A stretch of 64,000 nucleotides of DNA. Source: Synechococcus sp. CBW1002. Its GTDB lineage: Bacteria; Cyanobacteriota; Cyanobacteriia; PCC-6307; Cyanobiaceae. Where the stretch lies: the NCBI RefSeq assembly GCF_015840915.1, contig NZ_CP060398.1:806001-870000 (forward strand), given 5' to 3'. The stretch's first letter is position 1, and each line of letters starts with the position of its first letter. The notes beneath the pieces are model-generated. The model did no database searches. It saw only the letters and a list, made by a program, of their open reading frames with translations, and was not told the DNA's origin. This document shows positions 40,317-49,364 of the stretch, piece by piece. The position numbers were made by a program, and so were the translations under genes.

Positions 40317-41659
40317 TTTTGAAAAATCACTCCAATGGCCTTCATCGCATCATCTGCCGCTTGGGCAACAGGCAAGCGTTTCTCAGCGACGGCTTGGATT
40401 GCCTTCCCCCAGATCATTTGATTCATGACCTCGCTATAGGCAGGATTAAGGACATTCAAAGGAAGCTGCGTATGACGCAAAGATTCGCGAGCAACACGAA
40501 GATGCGGATCATCGGAGCCGGCCCAATCCGACTGATTCCACAATGACTTGAGCACAGGAAGAAAACGACCACTAGCGCCCTTCAGGAGCGTAGCAACATT
40601 TGCAGGACGGACCAAATAAGAGATGAAGCTCTCAGCCTCTCGATAACGAGGCGAATCAGCAAATATCACCACAGAATTCATCCTCGGAATAGCATTCATT
40701 GGCCTGCCACTGAGCGTCTTAGGCCAAGCTGTGCTCTTGAGACGCTTGACATACGTGAGCTCATCCGACATCTGAGAACCCGGTATTGACAACGTAGGAT
40801 TAGCGGTCATAAGAGACAAGCTGCTCAGAAAACTGATATTGTTGTCAGCATCAGACCAGTCCACTGCCTCGGGCGGCACGAATCCATCTCGGTATTGATC
40901 GGTATAGTCTGACAAAGCAGACACTACCTTTTTGTGAAGACCAAGATCATCAATCATGAGCTTCCCTGAAGCGTCGACAAGATTGGCACCATGAGCTTGG
41001 AGAAAGTACTCAAAGATCTCAGTTGTATCGTTTGCCAAGGGTGACATCGGCAACCCAATGCCGTAAACGTCAGCAAAACCACGACGCCTCAATCGCCCCT
41101 GTGCTTCGGACCACAAAGACCAGAACGCCTCCCAGTCGCCGGGAATACCAACACCCATCTGCGCTTCAGCAAGGAGATCCTCCCAATAGTGGATATTTGC
41201 AAACTGCATCGAGATTGGCATCCCGACGACAGACGACTGATTAGTTCGCTGATTCCTATAGGTGACGGAACGCAGAACGCCGGGTAAAAAGTCTGCTTCT
41301 AGGGGGTCAACAATCCGACTTTGATCGGCAAGCAAGCCCTGTCTCGCCAGCTGGGGCAGCGCCATACTGCTCAAACCATAGCCATATAAAATGTCTGGAT
41401 GAGGGCCACCTCGACCTGCAGCGATAGCTCGAGCAACGATTTCCGTCTCGTTAAAAAAGCTGAGCTTGACATCAGCACGGCTTTGTTCCTTCCAGCGATT
41501 AACAATCAGCTCGATCGCGTCCGCTTCTTCAGGGTAGTAACCCTCTGTCCACCAAATCTCAAGCGGCCTATTTGAGGAACCACCAATCATCGAAGTACGT
41601 CCACAGGCTGCAAGCAACGCAGACGTCGTACCGGTGATCAGAAAACTACGACGTTTCAT
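40304..41659 (-). CDS. Extracellular solute-binding lipoprotein (ABC sugar-binding type)
   Basis: About 451 residues from MKRRSFLITG. The lipobox LLAAC follows a twin-arginine-like KRRSF, so export as a lipoprotein is likely, perhaps by Tat. The rest looks like family-1 binding proteins for sugars or polyols: LEIWWTEGYYPEEADAIELI, GGPHPDILYGYGLSSMALPQ and PMNAIPRMNSVVIFADSPRY. No ABC permease or ATPase gene lies nearby. It may therefore act as a periplasmic sensor partner rather than for transport. An upstream start (41719) exists but adds a non-signal extension. Confidence 0.8.
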   Translation of the reverse strand: MKRRSFLITGTTSALLAACGRTSMIGGSSNRPLEIWWTEGYYPEEADAIELIVNRWKEQSRADVKLSFFNETEIVARAIAAGRGGPHPDILYGYGLSSMALPQLARQGLLADQSRIVDPLEADFLPGVLRSVTYRNQRTNQSSVVGMPISMQFANIHYWEDLLAEAQMGVGIPGDWEAFWSLWSEAQGRLRRRGFADVYGIGLPMSPLANDTTEIFEYFLQAHGANLVDASGKLMIDDLGLHKKVVSALSDYTDQYRDGFVPPEAVDWSDADNNISFLSSLSLMTANPTLSIPGSQMSDELTYVKRLKSTAWPKTLSGRPMNAIPRMNSVVIFADSPRYREAESFISYLVRPANVATLLKGASGRFLPVLKSLWNQSDWAGSDDPHLRVARESLRHTQLPLNVLNPAYSEVMNQMIWGKAIQAVAEKRLPVAQAADDAMKAIGVIFQKWWQ

Positions 41660-41750
41660 CAATGGGGGAGCCGTGTGAAAGAAATGTACGGAACGTGCAG
41701 CATGGCTGGCTGCTTGCATGAAGCAATTATCACGAGTCTGAGCGGACTTG

Positions 41751-42752
41751 TCACCATGTAGTCAGAACCGACACCCACACGGGGAGCAGGAGCATGAGCA
41801 GCAATGTACTCAGAGCCAAGGCTGCTACAACTCGATCACGGGTGAGTCCATAGCGCTCAGCCAAGACGAGAGTGGCGAAGCCACAGGGCATAGAGGCCTG
41901 TAAAACGAGCACAAGGCGAGGAGGTCCTTCAACACCAACGCAGGTCAGAGCTGCAGCAACAACCACAGGCACAAAAATCATTTTGATGGCAACAGGTTGG
42001 ATTGCCAGCCGCAGATGACTGAATCTAACGAGTTGCTGAAGGCGCATCCCCATAACAACAAGGCACAACATGATTGAAGACCATGCCAGGCCACTCAGGA
42101 CTTGAGAAAATAGTTGATTGAATTCGACCGTCTTCAATCCCAAGCCAAGGACAAAAGCGAATAGACTCGGATTAGTCAAGAGTTCACGCGTCGCAGTTCG
42201 CAAACGCTGCTCTCTTGTAAGGTCCGCTTTGGAGTCCCAGCTCGCGATCAACAAACCGAGACCATACGAGGCGAAGAATGTCCCCAACACATCATACAGC
42301 ACCGCCCAGCTAAAATATGCTTCGCCAAGCTGAGGCAAAAGCAAAACAATCGGTATACCAAGATAGCTCGTATTACCAAGATAACTGAGCAAGAGAAATG
42401 AAGCTCGATCCTTCTGGTCACGCACCCGTTGCGTGACAGTCAACACAAGAACAGCCACTGAGATTGCCAACCCCATTGCGCACCATGCGACAATGGGAGC
42501 CAATAGAATCTCGAGAGAGAAGCCAGCACTTCTAACAAAGTTAACGATACATATCGGTATTCCGATATGGAAAAGATACCTTCCAAATGCATTGGCCAGG
42601 CTCCGCTGCGGGGTGGATGAACGGTGCCAGTTGGAGGGCAGAAAACGAGAAGATGCACCAATACCAGCACTCAGCAGAACACCAATCAGAATCGCAGAAA
42701 AGATTGGTAGATAGACAGAATGCAGGAGTTGAAGCAGAAAGTGAATGCTCAT
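41751..42752 (-). CDS. AEC-family permease (auxin-efflux-carrier type)
   Basis: A 333-residue membrane protein with about ten helices in two halves. Family features include SYLGNTSYLGIPIVLLLPQL and PPRLVLVLQASMPCGFATLV with the Asn/Pro/Gly-rich kinks of the crossover. Bacterial AEC members often carry malate, malonate or other organic acids. The link with a LarA-like enzyme suggests a 2-hydroxyacid, but this is inference. It overlaps the LarA-like gene by 4 bp. Confidence 0.85.
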   Translation of the reverse strand: MSIHFLLQLLHSVYLPIFSAILIGVLLSAGIGASSRFLPSNWHRSSTPQRSLANAFGRYLFHIGIPICIVNFVRSAGFSLEILLAPIVAWCAMGLAISVAVLVLTVTQRVRDQKDRASFLLLSYLGNTSYLGIPIVLLLPQLGEAYFSWAVLYDVLGTFFASYGLGLLIASWDSKADLTREQRLRTATRELLTNPSLFAFVLGLGLKTVEFNQLFSQVLSGLAWSSIMLCLVVMGMRLQQLVRFSHLRLAIQPVAIKMIFVPVVVAAALTCVGVEGPPRLVLVLQASMPCGFATLVLAERYGLTRDRVVAALALSTLLLMLLLPVWVSVLTTW

Positions 42753-44563
42753 GAAAGAGGCTCTAGGAGAATGGGATTCTGAATAAACCCGCAGAAACCT
42801 TTCCTGGCGTGACCACGCAACAGTTGATGAGCCGTATAGCAGCTTTGAAGAGCCTGGGAGGGAGACTGCTGGCGTAGATCAACCCCTGAGACTCCCAGCA
42901 AATCAAGCCTGAAAGGAGGATCTGGAGGCAACTCCTCAAACCAGGCAGGAGACTTCAAACAACGCAAATCGGGACTAAGCATTTCGATATAGGCGATAAC
43001 CGCTGGATTGTCTGTAGCGATCACAAAACGCTCGAACCGCTGAAGAATCAATAAAAAACGAAGAGCCCGCTGTCCTCCTTCCGCGAACGCATATGCCGAC
43101 AAAGACCCCCTCCAATCAGATGCTTCATGCTGCACAGCGGACCAATTCGCTGCCATACAATGAGCCATGAGCGAACGAATACGACGCCCCAAAATCCCTG
43201 GAATATCCTTATAGCGATTTAGTCGCATGTACATTTTCTTCTGCACCTCGATGCATTGATTATTGGCAGTCCCGAGTGACTGAACATGCTGAGCTAGCTT
43301 GCTGAGGGACAGGAGAAAGTCGTCTTGAATACTCATTAGCCGAAGATAACAATACCAACGTGTAAGTACGCGATTTCTCGACTGTTTCATCAATCGTGCT
43401 GTGCAACCTGGTTGCTTGGTCAGTAGCATGAGCTCCGCCTGAATACACTCAGCCAAAACATCGAGATGTCGCTTGGTACCACGATTTCCAATACCATCTG
43501 CATTGGCGACTTCATGGCAAGTGTTGAACAAGAATGCGGTGCGCAGAGGAGAAGACCGGCTTAAGACAGGATGTCTAGGATGATCAGCGGCACACAGCAA
43601 ATGAAGACTACGGCAACCTGCGAGTAAATCAGTCGACTTGCTGATTTCTGGATCTGAGATGACAAAATCCAGGGGCTTACCAACTCGGCATGTACGCTCT
43701 TGATGGAGTTGAGATGTAAGCACAACGCGCTCAGCATCCTTTTCTCCAATCCAAACACCATGTACAGCAGAATCTGAAGGCTCCAGACAGACAACCGAGA
43801 AGCCAAGAGGTGGCACACCCAAGTGAGAAGACAGGAGAGCCTGTATAATGGCCTTAGCGTAATAGTCAAGCAGTTGAACAAATCGACTATCTATCAATCG
43901 CCTCTTGACTGCTGAATCCGTTAACACATGGATATCATGCGTATGATGAATAATAGATTGATTGCCCAATCCAATCACTAGCATTTTATGAAGTCCACCA
44001 CTACCGCTTCGCGACTCGTAAGGATGAAGCTCAGTATTTCCTGCAACGACAATGAGATGGCTCTCCCATAGGACAGAGGGCAGATCTAATCGCAACGTTC
44101 CCGGACCGATCCACGCGGGCTTTGCAACATTCAAGGATCTTGAAGGAAGTGGCTGCAATGTGGTCTGCTCAAGGATCGGAATCGAACGCTGTTGCAACGC
44201 AAGCAAGCGATCGACGCCGAGCAGATTGCCAATACGTTCTAGGCCCATTGGCGGATGACTACCAAGGCCAAATACCACAGTCAACGATAGATCGGGTCGG
44301 CTATCGACAAGAGCAAGCAGAGTGTCGATAGCCAGATGGGAAGCCTCAGATCTACGCGTGTGATCAGGCAAAACAAGAAGGACTCGCTTTTCTCCTGCCT
44401 TTAGCGAAGACAGTCGTACCGATAGTGCGTGGCGTAAGCGCTTCCTGATCTGCAGAGGATGAACTTCTTCTCGTTCACCCGCTCGAGGAAGCAAGAGTTC
44501 CGAATCGCGAGGCAAATCAACCGAATAGGCCGGGAAACTTTGCAGCGATACCGGGATACTCAT
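42749..44563 (-). CDS. LarA-like protein (lactate racemase / nickel-pincer superfamily)
   Basis: 604 residues, longer than LarA (about 425). Motifs of LarA are in order: LPDHTRRS (Asp67, Arg70), FGLGSHPPM (His103), GNTELHPYESRSGSGGLHKM (His180, Lys193) and IIHHTHDIHV (His209). The spacings Asp to His (36) and Lys to last His (16) are the same as I recall for LarA, where Lys184 holds the nickel-pincer nucleotide. A carboxy-terminal region of about 200 residues has no known domain. It probably isomerises a 2-hydroxyacid, but the substrate is unknown, and larB, larC and larE are not in the window. It overlaps genes on both sides by 4 bp. Confidence 0.7.
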   Translation of the reverse strand: MSIPVSLQSFPAYSVDLPRDSELLLPRAGEREEVHPLQIRKRLRHALSVRLSSLKAGEKRVLLVLPDHTRRSEASHLAIDTLLALVDSRPDLSLTVVFGLGSHPPMGLERIGNLLGVDRLLALQQRSIPILEQTTLQPLPSRSLNVAKPAWIGPGTLRLDLPSVLWESHLIVVAGNTELHPYESRSGSGGLHKMLVIGLGNQSIIHHTHDIHVLTDSAVKRRLIDSRFVQLLDYYAKAIIQALLSSHLGVPPLGFSVVCLEPSDSAVHGVWIGEKDAERVVLTSQLHQERTCRVGKPLDFVISDPEISKSTDLLAGCRSLHLLCAADHPRHPVLSRSSPLRTAFLFNTCHEVANADGIGNRGTKRHLDVLAECIQAELMLLTKQPGCTARLMKQSRNRVLTRWYCYLRLMSIQDDFLLSLSKLAQHVQSLGTANNQCIEVQKKMYMRLNRYKDIPGILGRRIRSLMAHCMAANWSAVQHEASDWRGSLSAYAFAEGGQRALRFLLILQRFERFVIATDNPAVIAYIEMLSPDLRCLKSPAWFEELPPDPPFRLDLLGVSGVDLRQQSPSQALQSCYTAHQLLRGHARKGFCGFIQNPILLEPLS

Positions 44564-46623
44564 CTCAACACTCGTGGTTTCGTGAATCGCATGACCATCA
44601 GCGTCATATCATCGAACTGATCGGCATCGTTAATATGTTCGGACACATTTGTCTTGATCTCCGAAGCGATTTGATCGGCCGTTAAGGAATCAGACATTGC
44701 CAGCAGCATCGATTCGAGCCGATCCATTCCAAATGGATCGCCAGAGGGCGAGCGCGCATCAATGATGCCGTCTGAAAAAATAACGAGCACATCACCCGGA
44801 TCGAGCTGAACATCTCGTAGCTCATACGTTGCGCCCTGGAAGAGGCCCATCGCTGGACCTTTGGCATCCAGCCTTAAACAATGATCACCCTTCCTGAGCA
44901 AGGGGGTTTCATGACCAGCAGATACATAGCGAAGCCGGCCAGTGTCTGACGCGAAACATGCCAAGAACATCGTGGCAAACATGAAGGTTTCACCATGGTT
45001 CTTCGCCATATAGTTATTGACCAGTGAAACAACCTCAGAAAGCGGCGTGTTCGAGGGGCCATGAATTGACTCTTGACTCAGCCCATAACGAACCAGTGTC
45101 CTAAAGACACTCATGAACAAGGCTGATGCAACTCCTTTGTCGCAAACATCCGCGACTGCAAGATAGCAAAGATCATCAATCGCCAGAGCATCGAACCAAT
45201 CAGCACCAATCTCATAAGCAGGGAGAAAATAAGCTGACAGCTCTACGCCCTCAACGACCGGAAGAGACTCAACAATAAAGCTTTTTTGAATCGTCTTAGC
45301 TGTCTCTAGCTGTTGATCAGTGACAGCATGAGCCAATGCCTGCTCCAGCAGTTTTTGAAGCTGACCGCCTGTTTGGTTAATACTGGAGTAGAGCTCGCCA
45401 AGCTCGCCTGGATAAACCTCATCGAGGTGGGCATTAAAGTCTCCTGTACTGATGGCTTTGATCGCCTTGCCAGCATCCTTAATGGGACGCGAGACTCGCC
45501 CGCAGGCAAAAGAAATCGCTAGGGCTGTCACAATAACTGTGACAAGCTGAGCGATAATAAGATTTCTCAGGTTGCGCATGACAGGCGCGAGTATCGTTTC
45601 ACGATCGACCACAGTTACGCTCAGCCATTCCGACGAGACTGGCAGCACTAACATATAGAAGGGTATTCCATGAACTTCAACAAGGCGAAATTTATCCTGG
45701 CCAAGAGATTCTTTCGCCAGCTTGACAAATGGCGCCCAGGAGCTACTCGCCACTCGCTGTGGAGACAAAAGCGAAAGATGGCTATATCTTGCGCCTGAAT
45801 TCACAGGGAACACAAGATTCCCGCTCTTATTGAGCAAGAAGAATGAGTGCCCTCGGTATTTGCCGACATGTGGCTCAATGGAACCAACAGGTGTGCCGGC
45901 TTGTGTCAGCTCGGATTCAGACCCAACCAATAAAAGCCCAGAATCTTCACCCAGCTTCGACAGCGGAATACAGAATGAAAGAATGCCCTGAACCAAAGCA
46001 TCATCGTTTAGACCATAAACAGGCTGATTAGCCTGAAGGCAAGCATCGAGGCGTCCGTTCGATTGCACTGATGAAACTTTAAAATTGAAGCGCCCAGCGC
46101 GAGCATCCCGGAAACCTGGATCCTGAAGAATGCGCTTTTGTTGTAGCGGAATATTGATGACCTGCTCTGAGGCCGAGACAAGCGATCCATCAGCCTCCCA
46201 TAGTCGCCAGTTCCTCAAGGGGGTTAGCGGGTAGATCGGAGACAGGATCCGTGAAGCCTGCTGCTGATTCATTGAACGAATCGCAGGCGATAGGCTTAGG
46301 GAGCGAAGCATCAGACCCACATCTTTTTCCCATGCATGGAAAAATCGATCTAGTGTTTTCGCACGCCGCATCTGATTGGCTTGCTGCTCTGCGACCATAC
46401 GATCAGCAGCAAAAACAAACAATATGGTGTTCCCAATACCAAAACAGATCACCATTGGGACAACCACACGGGTTGTCAAGCGAAAATTCAGACTATTGAC
46501 AATGGCTTTGGCACGACCCTGTAAACCCCGACAGCGCATGAGAAGCCGCGAATAGATCATGACAAGAAATATGGGCGCCTCGAAAAATCCCAATTCCTCG
46601 TGGATGAGCCGAGTGAGACTCAT
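44560..46623 (-). CDS. Transmembrane sensor with HAMP and RsbU/SpoIIE-type PP2C phosphatase
   Basis: 687 residues. The first helix is VVPMVICFGIGNTILFVFAA, followed by a large extracytoplasmic Cache-like domain, a second helix (LIIAQLVTVIVTALAISFA), HAMP (SRPIKDAGKAIKAISTGDF) and a PP2C phosphatase. The metal-binding residues lie in EIGADWFDAL, VADVCDKGVASALFM, LVIFSDGIIDARS and FDDMTLMVM. Such enzymes dephosphorylate an anti-sigma-factor antagonist, but none is encoded here. It leads the operon and overlaps the LarA-like gene by 4 bp. It probably senses the transported or bound compound. Confidence 0.85.
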   Translation of the reverse strand: MSLTRLIHEELGFFEAPIFLVMIYSRLLMRCRGLQGRAKAIVNSLNFRLTTRVVVPMVICFGIGNTILFVFAADRMVAEQQANQMRRAKTLDRFFHAWEKDVGLMLRSLSLSPAIRSMNQQQASRILSPIYPLTPLRNWRLWEADGSLVSASEQVINIPLQQKRILQDPGFRDARAGRFNFKVSSVQSNGRLDACLQANQPVYGLNDDALVQGILSFCIPLSKLGEDSGLLLVGSESELTQAGTPVGSIEPHVGKYRGHSFFLLNKSGNLVFPVNSGARYSHLSLLSPQRVASSSWAPFVKLAKESLGQDKFRLVEVHGIPFYMLVLPVSSEWLSVTVVDRETILAPVMRNLRNLIIAQLVTVIVTALAISFACGRVSRPIKDAGKAIKAISTGDFNAHLDEVYPGELGELYSSINQTGGQLQKLLEQALAHAVTDQQLETAKTIQKSFIVESLPVVEGVELSAYFLPAYEIGADWFDALAIDDLCYLAVADVCDKGVASALFMSVFRTLVRYGLSQESIHGPSNTPLSEVVSLVNNYMAKNHGETFMFATMFLACFASDTGRLRYVSAGHETPLLRKGDHCLRLDAKGPAMGLFQGATYELRDVQLDPGDVLVIFSDGIIDARSPSGDPFGMDRLESMLLAMSDSLTADQIASEIKTNVSEHINDADQFDDMTLMVMRFTKPRVLR

Positions 46624-47297
46624 TTCACAGCCTGAGTCATCCCGGCCTGGAAGTCCCGGAGAGGACGATTTTTCGAGGTGCCCATATATGAATGCTTGAC
46701 GCGAAGAGCTTGCCTTCCAATCCTAAGGCACTCTCAGAAAAATGCCACACCTCAAGGGAGTATTAGAAACTCCCAGCTCAATATCGACAAGAGAAAGCTG
46801 GACCACGCATTGACTTGATCCACATGCGGCAGGCATACCGATTGCTCTTTCCTTTCAATGCACCAGATACAGGTCGACAAAATATCAAGCTGTAACAGAT
46901 GCTGGCAACCGTGATTTAGCAAACAAGGCAAGGCAAAGAATCGGCATGCTGCTATCGCTAGCTACTCTCTGGGCTTATTGGACAGTCATGGCCTAGGTTG
47001 CCAGAAGTAACCTGCAAAAGAGGGCCGATGCCTAAAAGCTATTCCGATTAGTTAACAGCAAATCTCTAGGGCTTGTTGCTCGAAAAGTGCGGCCTGACCC
47101 GCGATCACCTGCACACCATAAGGTCCAATCCAAAACAGCTCTCCGCACCAGTCCATCGACACTAATTCACGCAAAACCCATGACTAGTCGACTTTTTCTT
47201 GGCAGCTATGGCCACTTACGGAGACCGGCATTGACCGACAAAGCGATGCAGGCGCAGTGATTAACTTGACGATTAGGACTTCCAGGTGATCCCAGCA
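46624..47297. other. Upstream region of the LarA-like operon, non-coding
   Basis: About 670 bp at lower GC without a supported gene. It should hold the operon promoter. No clear -10/-35 pair, operator repeat or RNA structure can be assigned by eye. Confidence 0.4.
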
Positions 47298-47558
47298 AAA
47301 CAACCTCTAAGAGGAGAACAAGGCCGAGCTAACAATCCCCCTTGGCACCCCTAAGGCAGGCGGGCTCGTGAACGACCCGGCCGCCTGGACCGACACCGTG
47401 CCCACCACCTGCGCCCAAGGCCTACGACCTGCACCTGGAGGAATCCAACCAGCAGTTCGTCTTCCTGATCGAAGCGCTCAACATGGGCGGACGGCGAGCA
47501 GAGCCTTGAGCACAGTGGTCTCAACCGCATGGTGATGCCGATGGCGGGCAAAAACCAA
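47298..47558 (+). pseudogene. aspS: Third, decayed aspS remnant
   Basis: Nucleotide-level similarity to aspS copy 1: AACCTCTAAGAGGAGAACAA resembles 38439-38458, and GAACGACCCGGCCGCCTGG resembles 38724-38741. GAGGAATCCAACCAGCAGTT resembles 38877-38896, and CAACCGCATGGTGATGC resembles 38959-38975. Large internal deletions and frameshifts separate the blocks. It is oriented like the other aspS copies. Confidence 0.75.
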
Positions 47559-47691
47559 GGGGGCTGATCCCCAAACGAGCGTGCAATCCCGAACAGAAAC
47601 GTGGGATTTGAGGGTGGATCTCAATTGAGACTGGATTGTTGGGGGGCTGTTCCAGGCCAAGCCTGTGCCCAAGGGCTGAGGTGGGTGCCTT

Positions 47692-48597
47692 TTATTGGAC
47701 AGTTCCGGCCCCTGACATCGTTAACCCAGGACGGGTGGAACATGGTTCGGCCTCAGTGTAGACCGCGTGGGGAGTTTTGCCTCCAAGGGAACTGTGAGGT
47801 CTTACATGGCAATACCGCCACAGGAAGCGGGCCAGGCTGATTTCAGCGTCCCAGCCATCGCTGTATGCCCGTAGGTAGACCTCCTCGTACTTGACAGTCC
47901 TCCACAGCCGTTCAACAAGGATGTTGTCGTAGCACCGCTTTCTGCCGGACCAGCTGATCTGGATCCGCTCCCCTTTGAGTCTGGCCACAAAGTCAGCGGA
48001 CGTGAACTGACAGCCTTGATCGGAGTGGAAGATCTCTGGCCTACGGCCGCCTCCCAAGGCCATCTCCAGGGCCTCCAGACAGAACTTCGTGTCAAGGCTG
48101 TTGGAGAGCCTCCAGCTGAGCACATGCCTGGAATGGAGATCCATGATCGCCACCAGATAGAGGAACCCTTTCTGCAGAGGGATGTAGGTGATGTCGGTCG
48201 CCCAGACCTGATCCACCGACGTGACCTGCGTGAGGTCCACCAGGCAGGGGAACCGCACGGACGGATCACCTGGAACCGTCGTCCGGGGCTTCTGGTAGAT
48301 CGCCCGTAATCCCATGCGCCGCATGAGGTTTCGCACTCGATCTCGGCTGATCGGGATACCATCTTGGGCCAGATAGTCCACCATCCGGCGGCTGCCGCTG
48401 CAGGGATCCTCCAGGTAGAGAGCATCGATCCTGGCCATGATCCGCAGCGTCGATACACGGACCGGTGTCGGCCGGTAGTACAGCGTGGATCGAGGCAGCC
48501 CCAGCAGCGCACACTGCCTGCTGATGCTGAGCTCGGGGTGGTCGTGATCGACCAGCTTGCGCAGTTCACGGGCATCAGAGCAGTTGAGACTTTTTTT
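47692..48597 (-). CDS. IS-A OrfB, DDE transposase (copy 4)
   Basis: A complete catalytic subunit, the same protein as copy 2, entered by a shift at the A8 run (48598-48591). All three catalytic acids are present. With both ends and both genes intact, this element should be mobile. Confidence 0.85.
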   Translation of the reverse strand, partial: KKSLNCSDARELRKLVDHDHPELSISRQCALLGLPRSTLYYRPTPVRVSTLRIMARIDALYLEDPCSGSRRMVDYLAQDGIPISRDRVRNLMRRMGLRAIYQKPRTTVPGDPSVRFPCLVDLTQVTSVDQVWATDITYIPLQKGFLYLVAIMDLHSRHVLSWRLSNSLDTKFCLEALEMALGGGRRPEIFHSDQGCQFTSADFVARLKGERIQISWSGRKRCYDNILVERLWRTVKYEEVYLRAYSDGWDAEISLARFLWRYCHVRPHSSLGGKTPHAVYTEAEPCSTRPGLTMSGAGTVQ

Positions 48598-48862
48598 TGA
48601 GCCACTCCAGCTCCATCTGCAGCCGTCCGATCTGCTGGAACAGCTCCGCCTCCTTGGCCTGCCCCTCCTCCTTGTCCTTGGTCTTCTTGCCTCGGGTGAA
48701 GAGCTCGCTGGCACCGTCCAGGAGCTGCCGCTTCCACTGGCTCACCTGGATCGGGTGGATGGCGTGGTCGGCGGCGATCTCCTGGATCGTCTTGCGGCCA
48801 CTGATCGCCTCCATGGCGACCCTGGCCTTGAACTCGGGGCTGTGGGCGCGGCGCTTGCTCAT
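48575..48862 (-). CDS. IS-A OrfA (copy 4)
   Basis: A 95-residue helix-turn-helix subunit with the RAHSPEF variant shared with copy 3. The CCCC/GGGG hairpin precedes the start. Confidence 0.8.
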   Translation of the reverse strand: MSKRRAHSPEFKARVAMEAISGRKTIQEIAADHAIHPIQVSQWKRQLLDGASELFTRGKKTKDKEEGQAKEAELFQQIGRLQMELEWLKKKSQLL

Positions 48863-48945
48863 CGGTGGGAGCCCCTTTCAGGGGCGGTACCCCGCCTCAG
48901 AGGTTAACGATGGGGCCTGTCCAGAAAAGCCAGACCACCTCAGGC

Positions 48946-49250
48946 CCTCCCAGCCCCAAGCCATCATCCGGCAGTCGGCGCGGCAGCACCGATCTGGTGC
49001 GCCTGTACCTGCAGGACATCGGCCGCGTTGACCTGCTCAGCCACGAGGAGGAACTCACCCTCGCCCGCCAGGTGCAGCGTCGGGAACGCCTGCTGCGCGA
49101 GCGCAAACGCCTGGCGGCAACCGCGGCGGAGCTAGCCGATCTGATCGCCCTGGAAGACGATCGCCAACGGCTGGCCTCGCAGCTAGGCCACTGGCCTGCA
49201 GTGCAGCAGTGGGCCGAGCATCAGGGCTGCACAGTGCCGGAGCTGCGGGA
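48946..49250 (+). pseudogene. Sigma-70 family factor, amino-terminal fragment
   Basis: The sequence TDLVRLYLQDIGRVDLLSHE is the region 1.2 signature of cyanobacterial group 1/2 sigma factors. EELTLARQVQRRERLLRERK and a segment ending VPELREW follow. Regions 2-4 are absent. The frame runs directly into a gcvT remnant, so the fragment is the product of an illegitimate junction. IS-A lies just before it, so the true start of the gene is also lost or displaced. Confidence 0.75.
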
Positions 49251-49319
49251 GTGGAGATCCGCGGCCGCCACGAACCAGCCACGGTGGTGCGGCGGCCCTT
49301 CTACCGGGGGGGCGCGTAG
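49251..49319 (+). pseudogene. gcvT: Last 22 codons of a second gcvT
   Basis: VEIRGRHEPATVVRRPFYRG-GA then stop matches the end of the intact GcvT (VEIRGREEPALVVRRPFLRRG). The frame differs from that of the sigma fragment. It suggests that a gcvT-aspS neighbourhood once stood here as well. Confidence 0.8.
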
Positions 49320-49364
49320 GGGACAGGCCAGGAGGAGTGCTCCCGGCCTGTCAGACCGTTCACC

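Larger units (their letters stand above)
47677..48942 (-). mobile_element. IS-A copy 4, complete, 1266 bp
   Basis: The ends are as in copy 2 with a perfect GGC duplication (47674-47676 and 48943-48945). It lies between the decayed aspS and the sigma/gcvT chimera. Confidence 0.95.
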
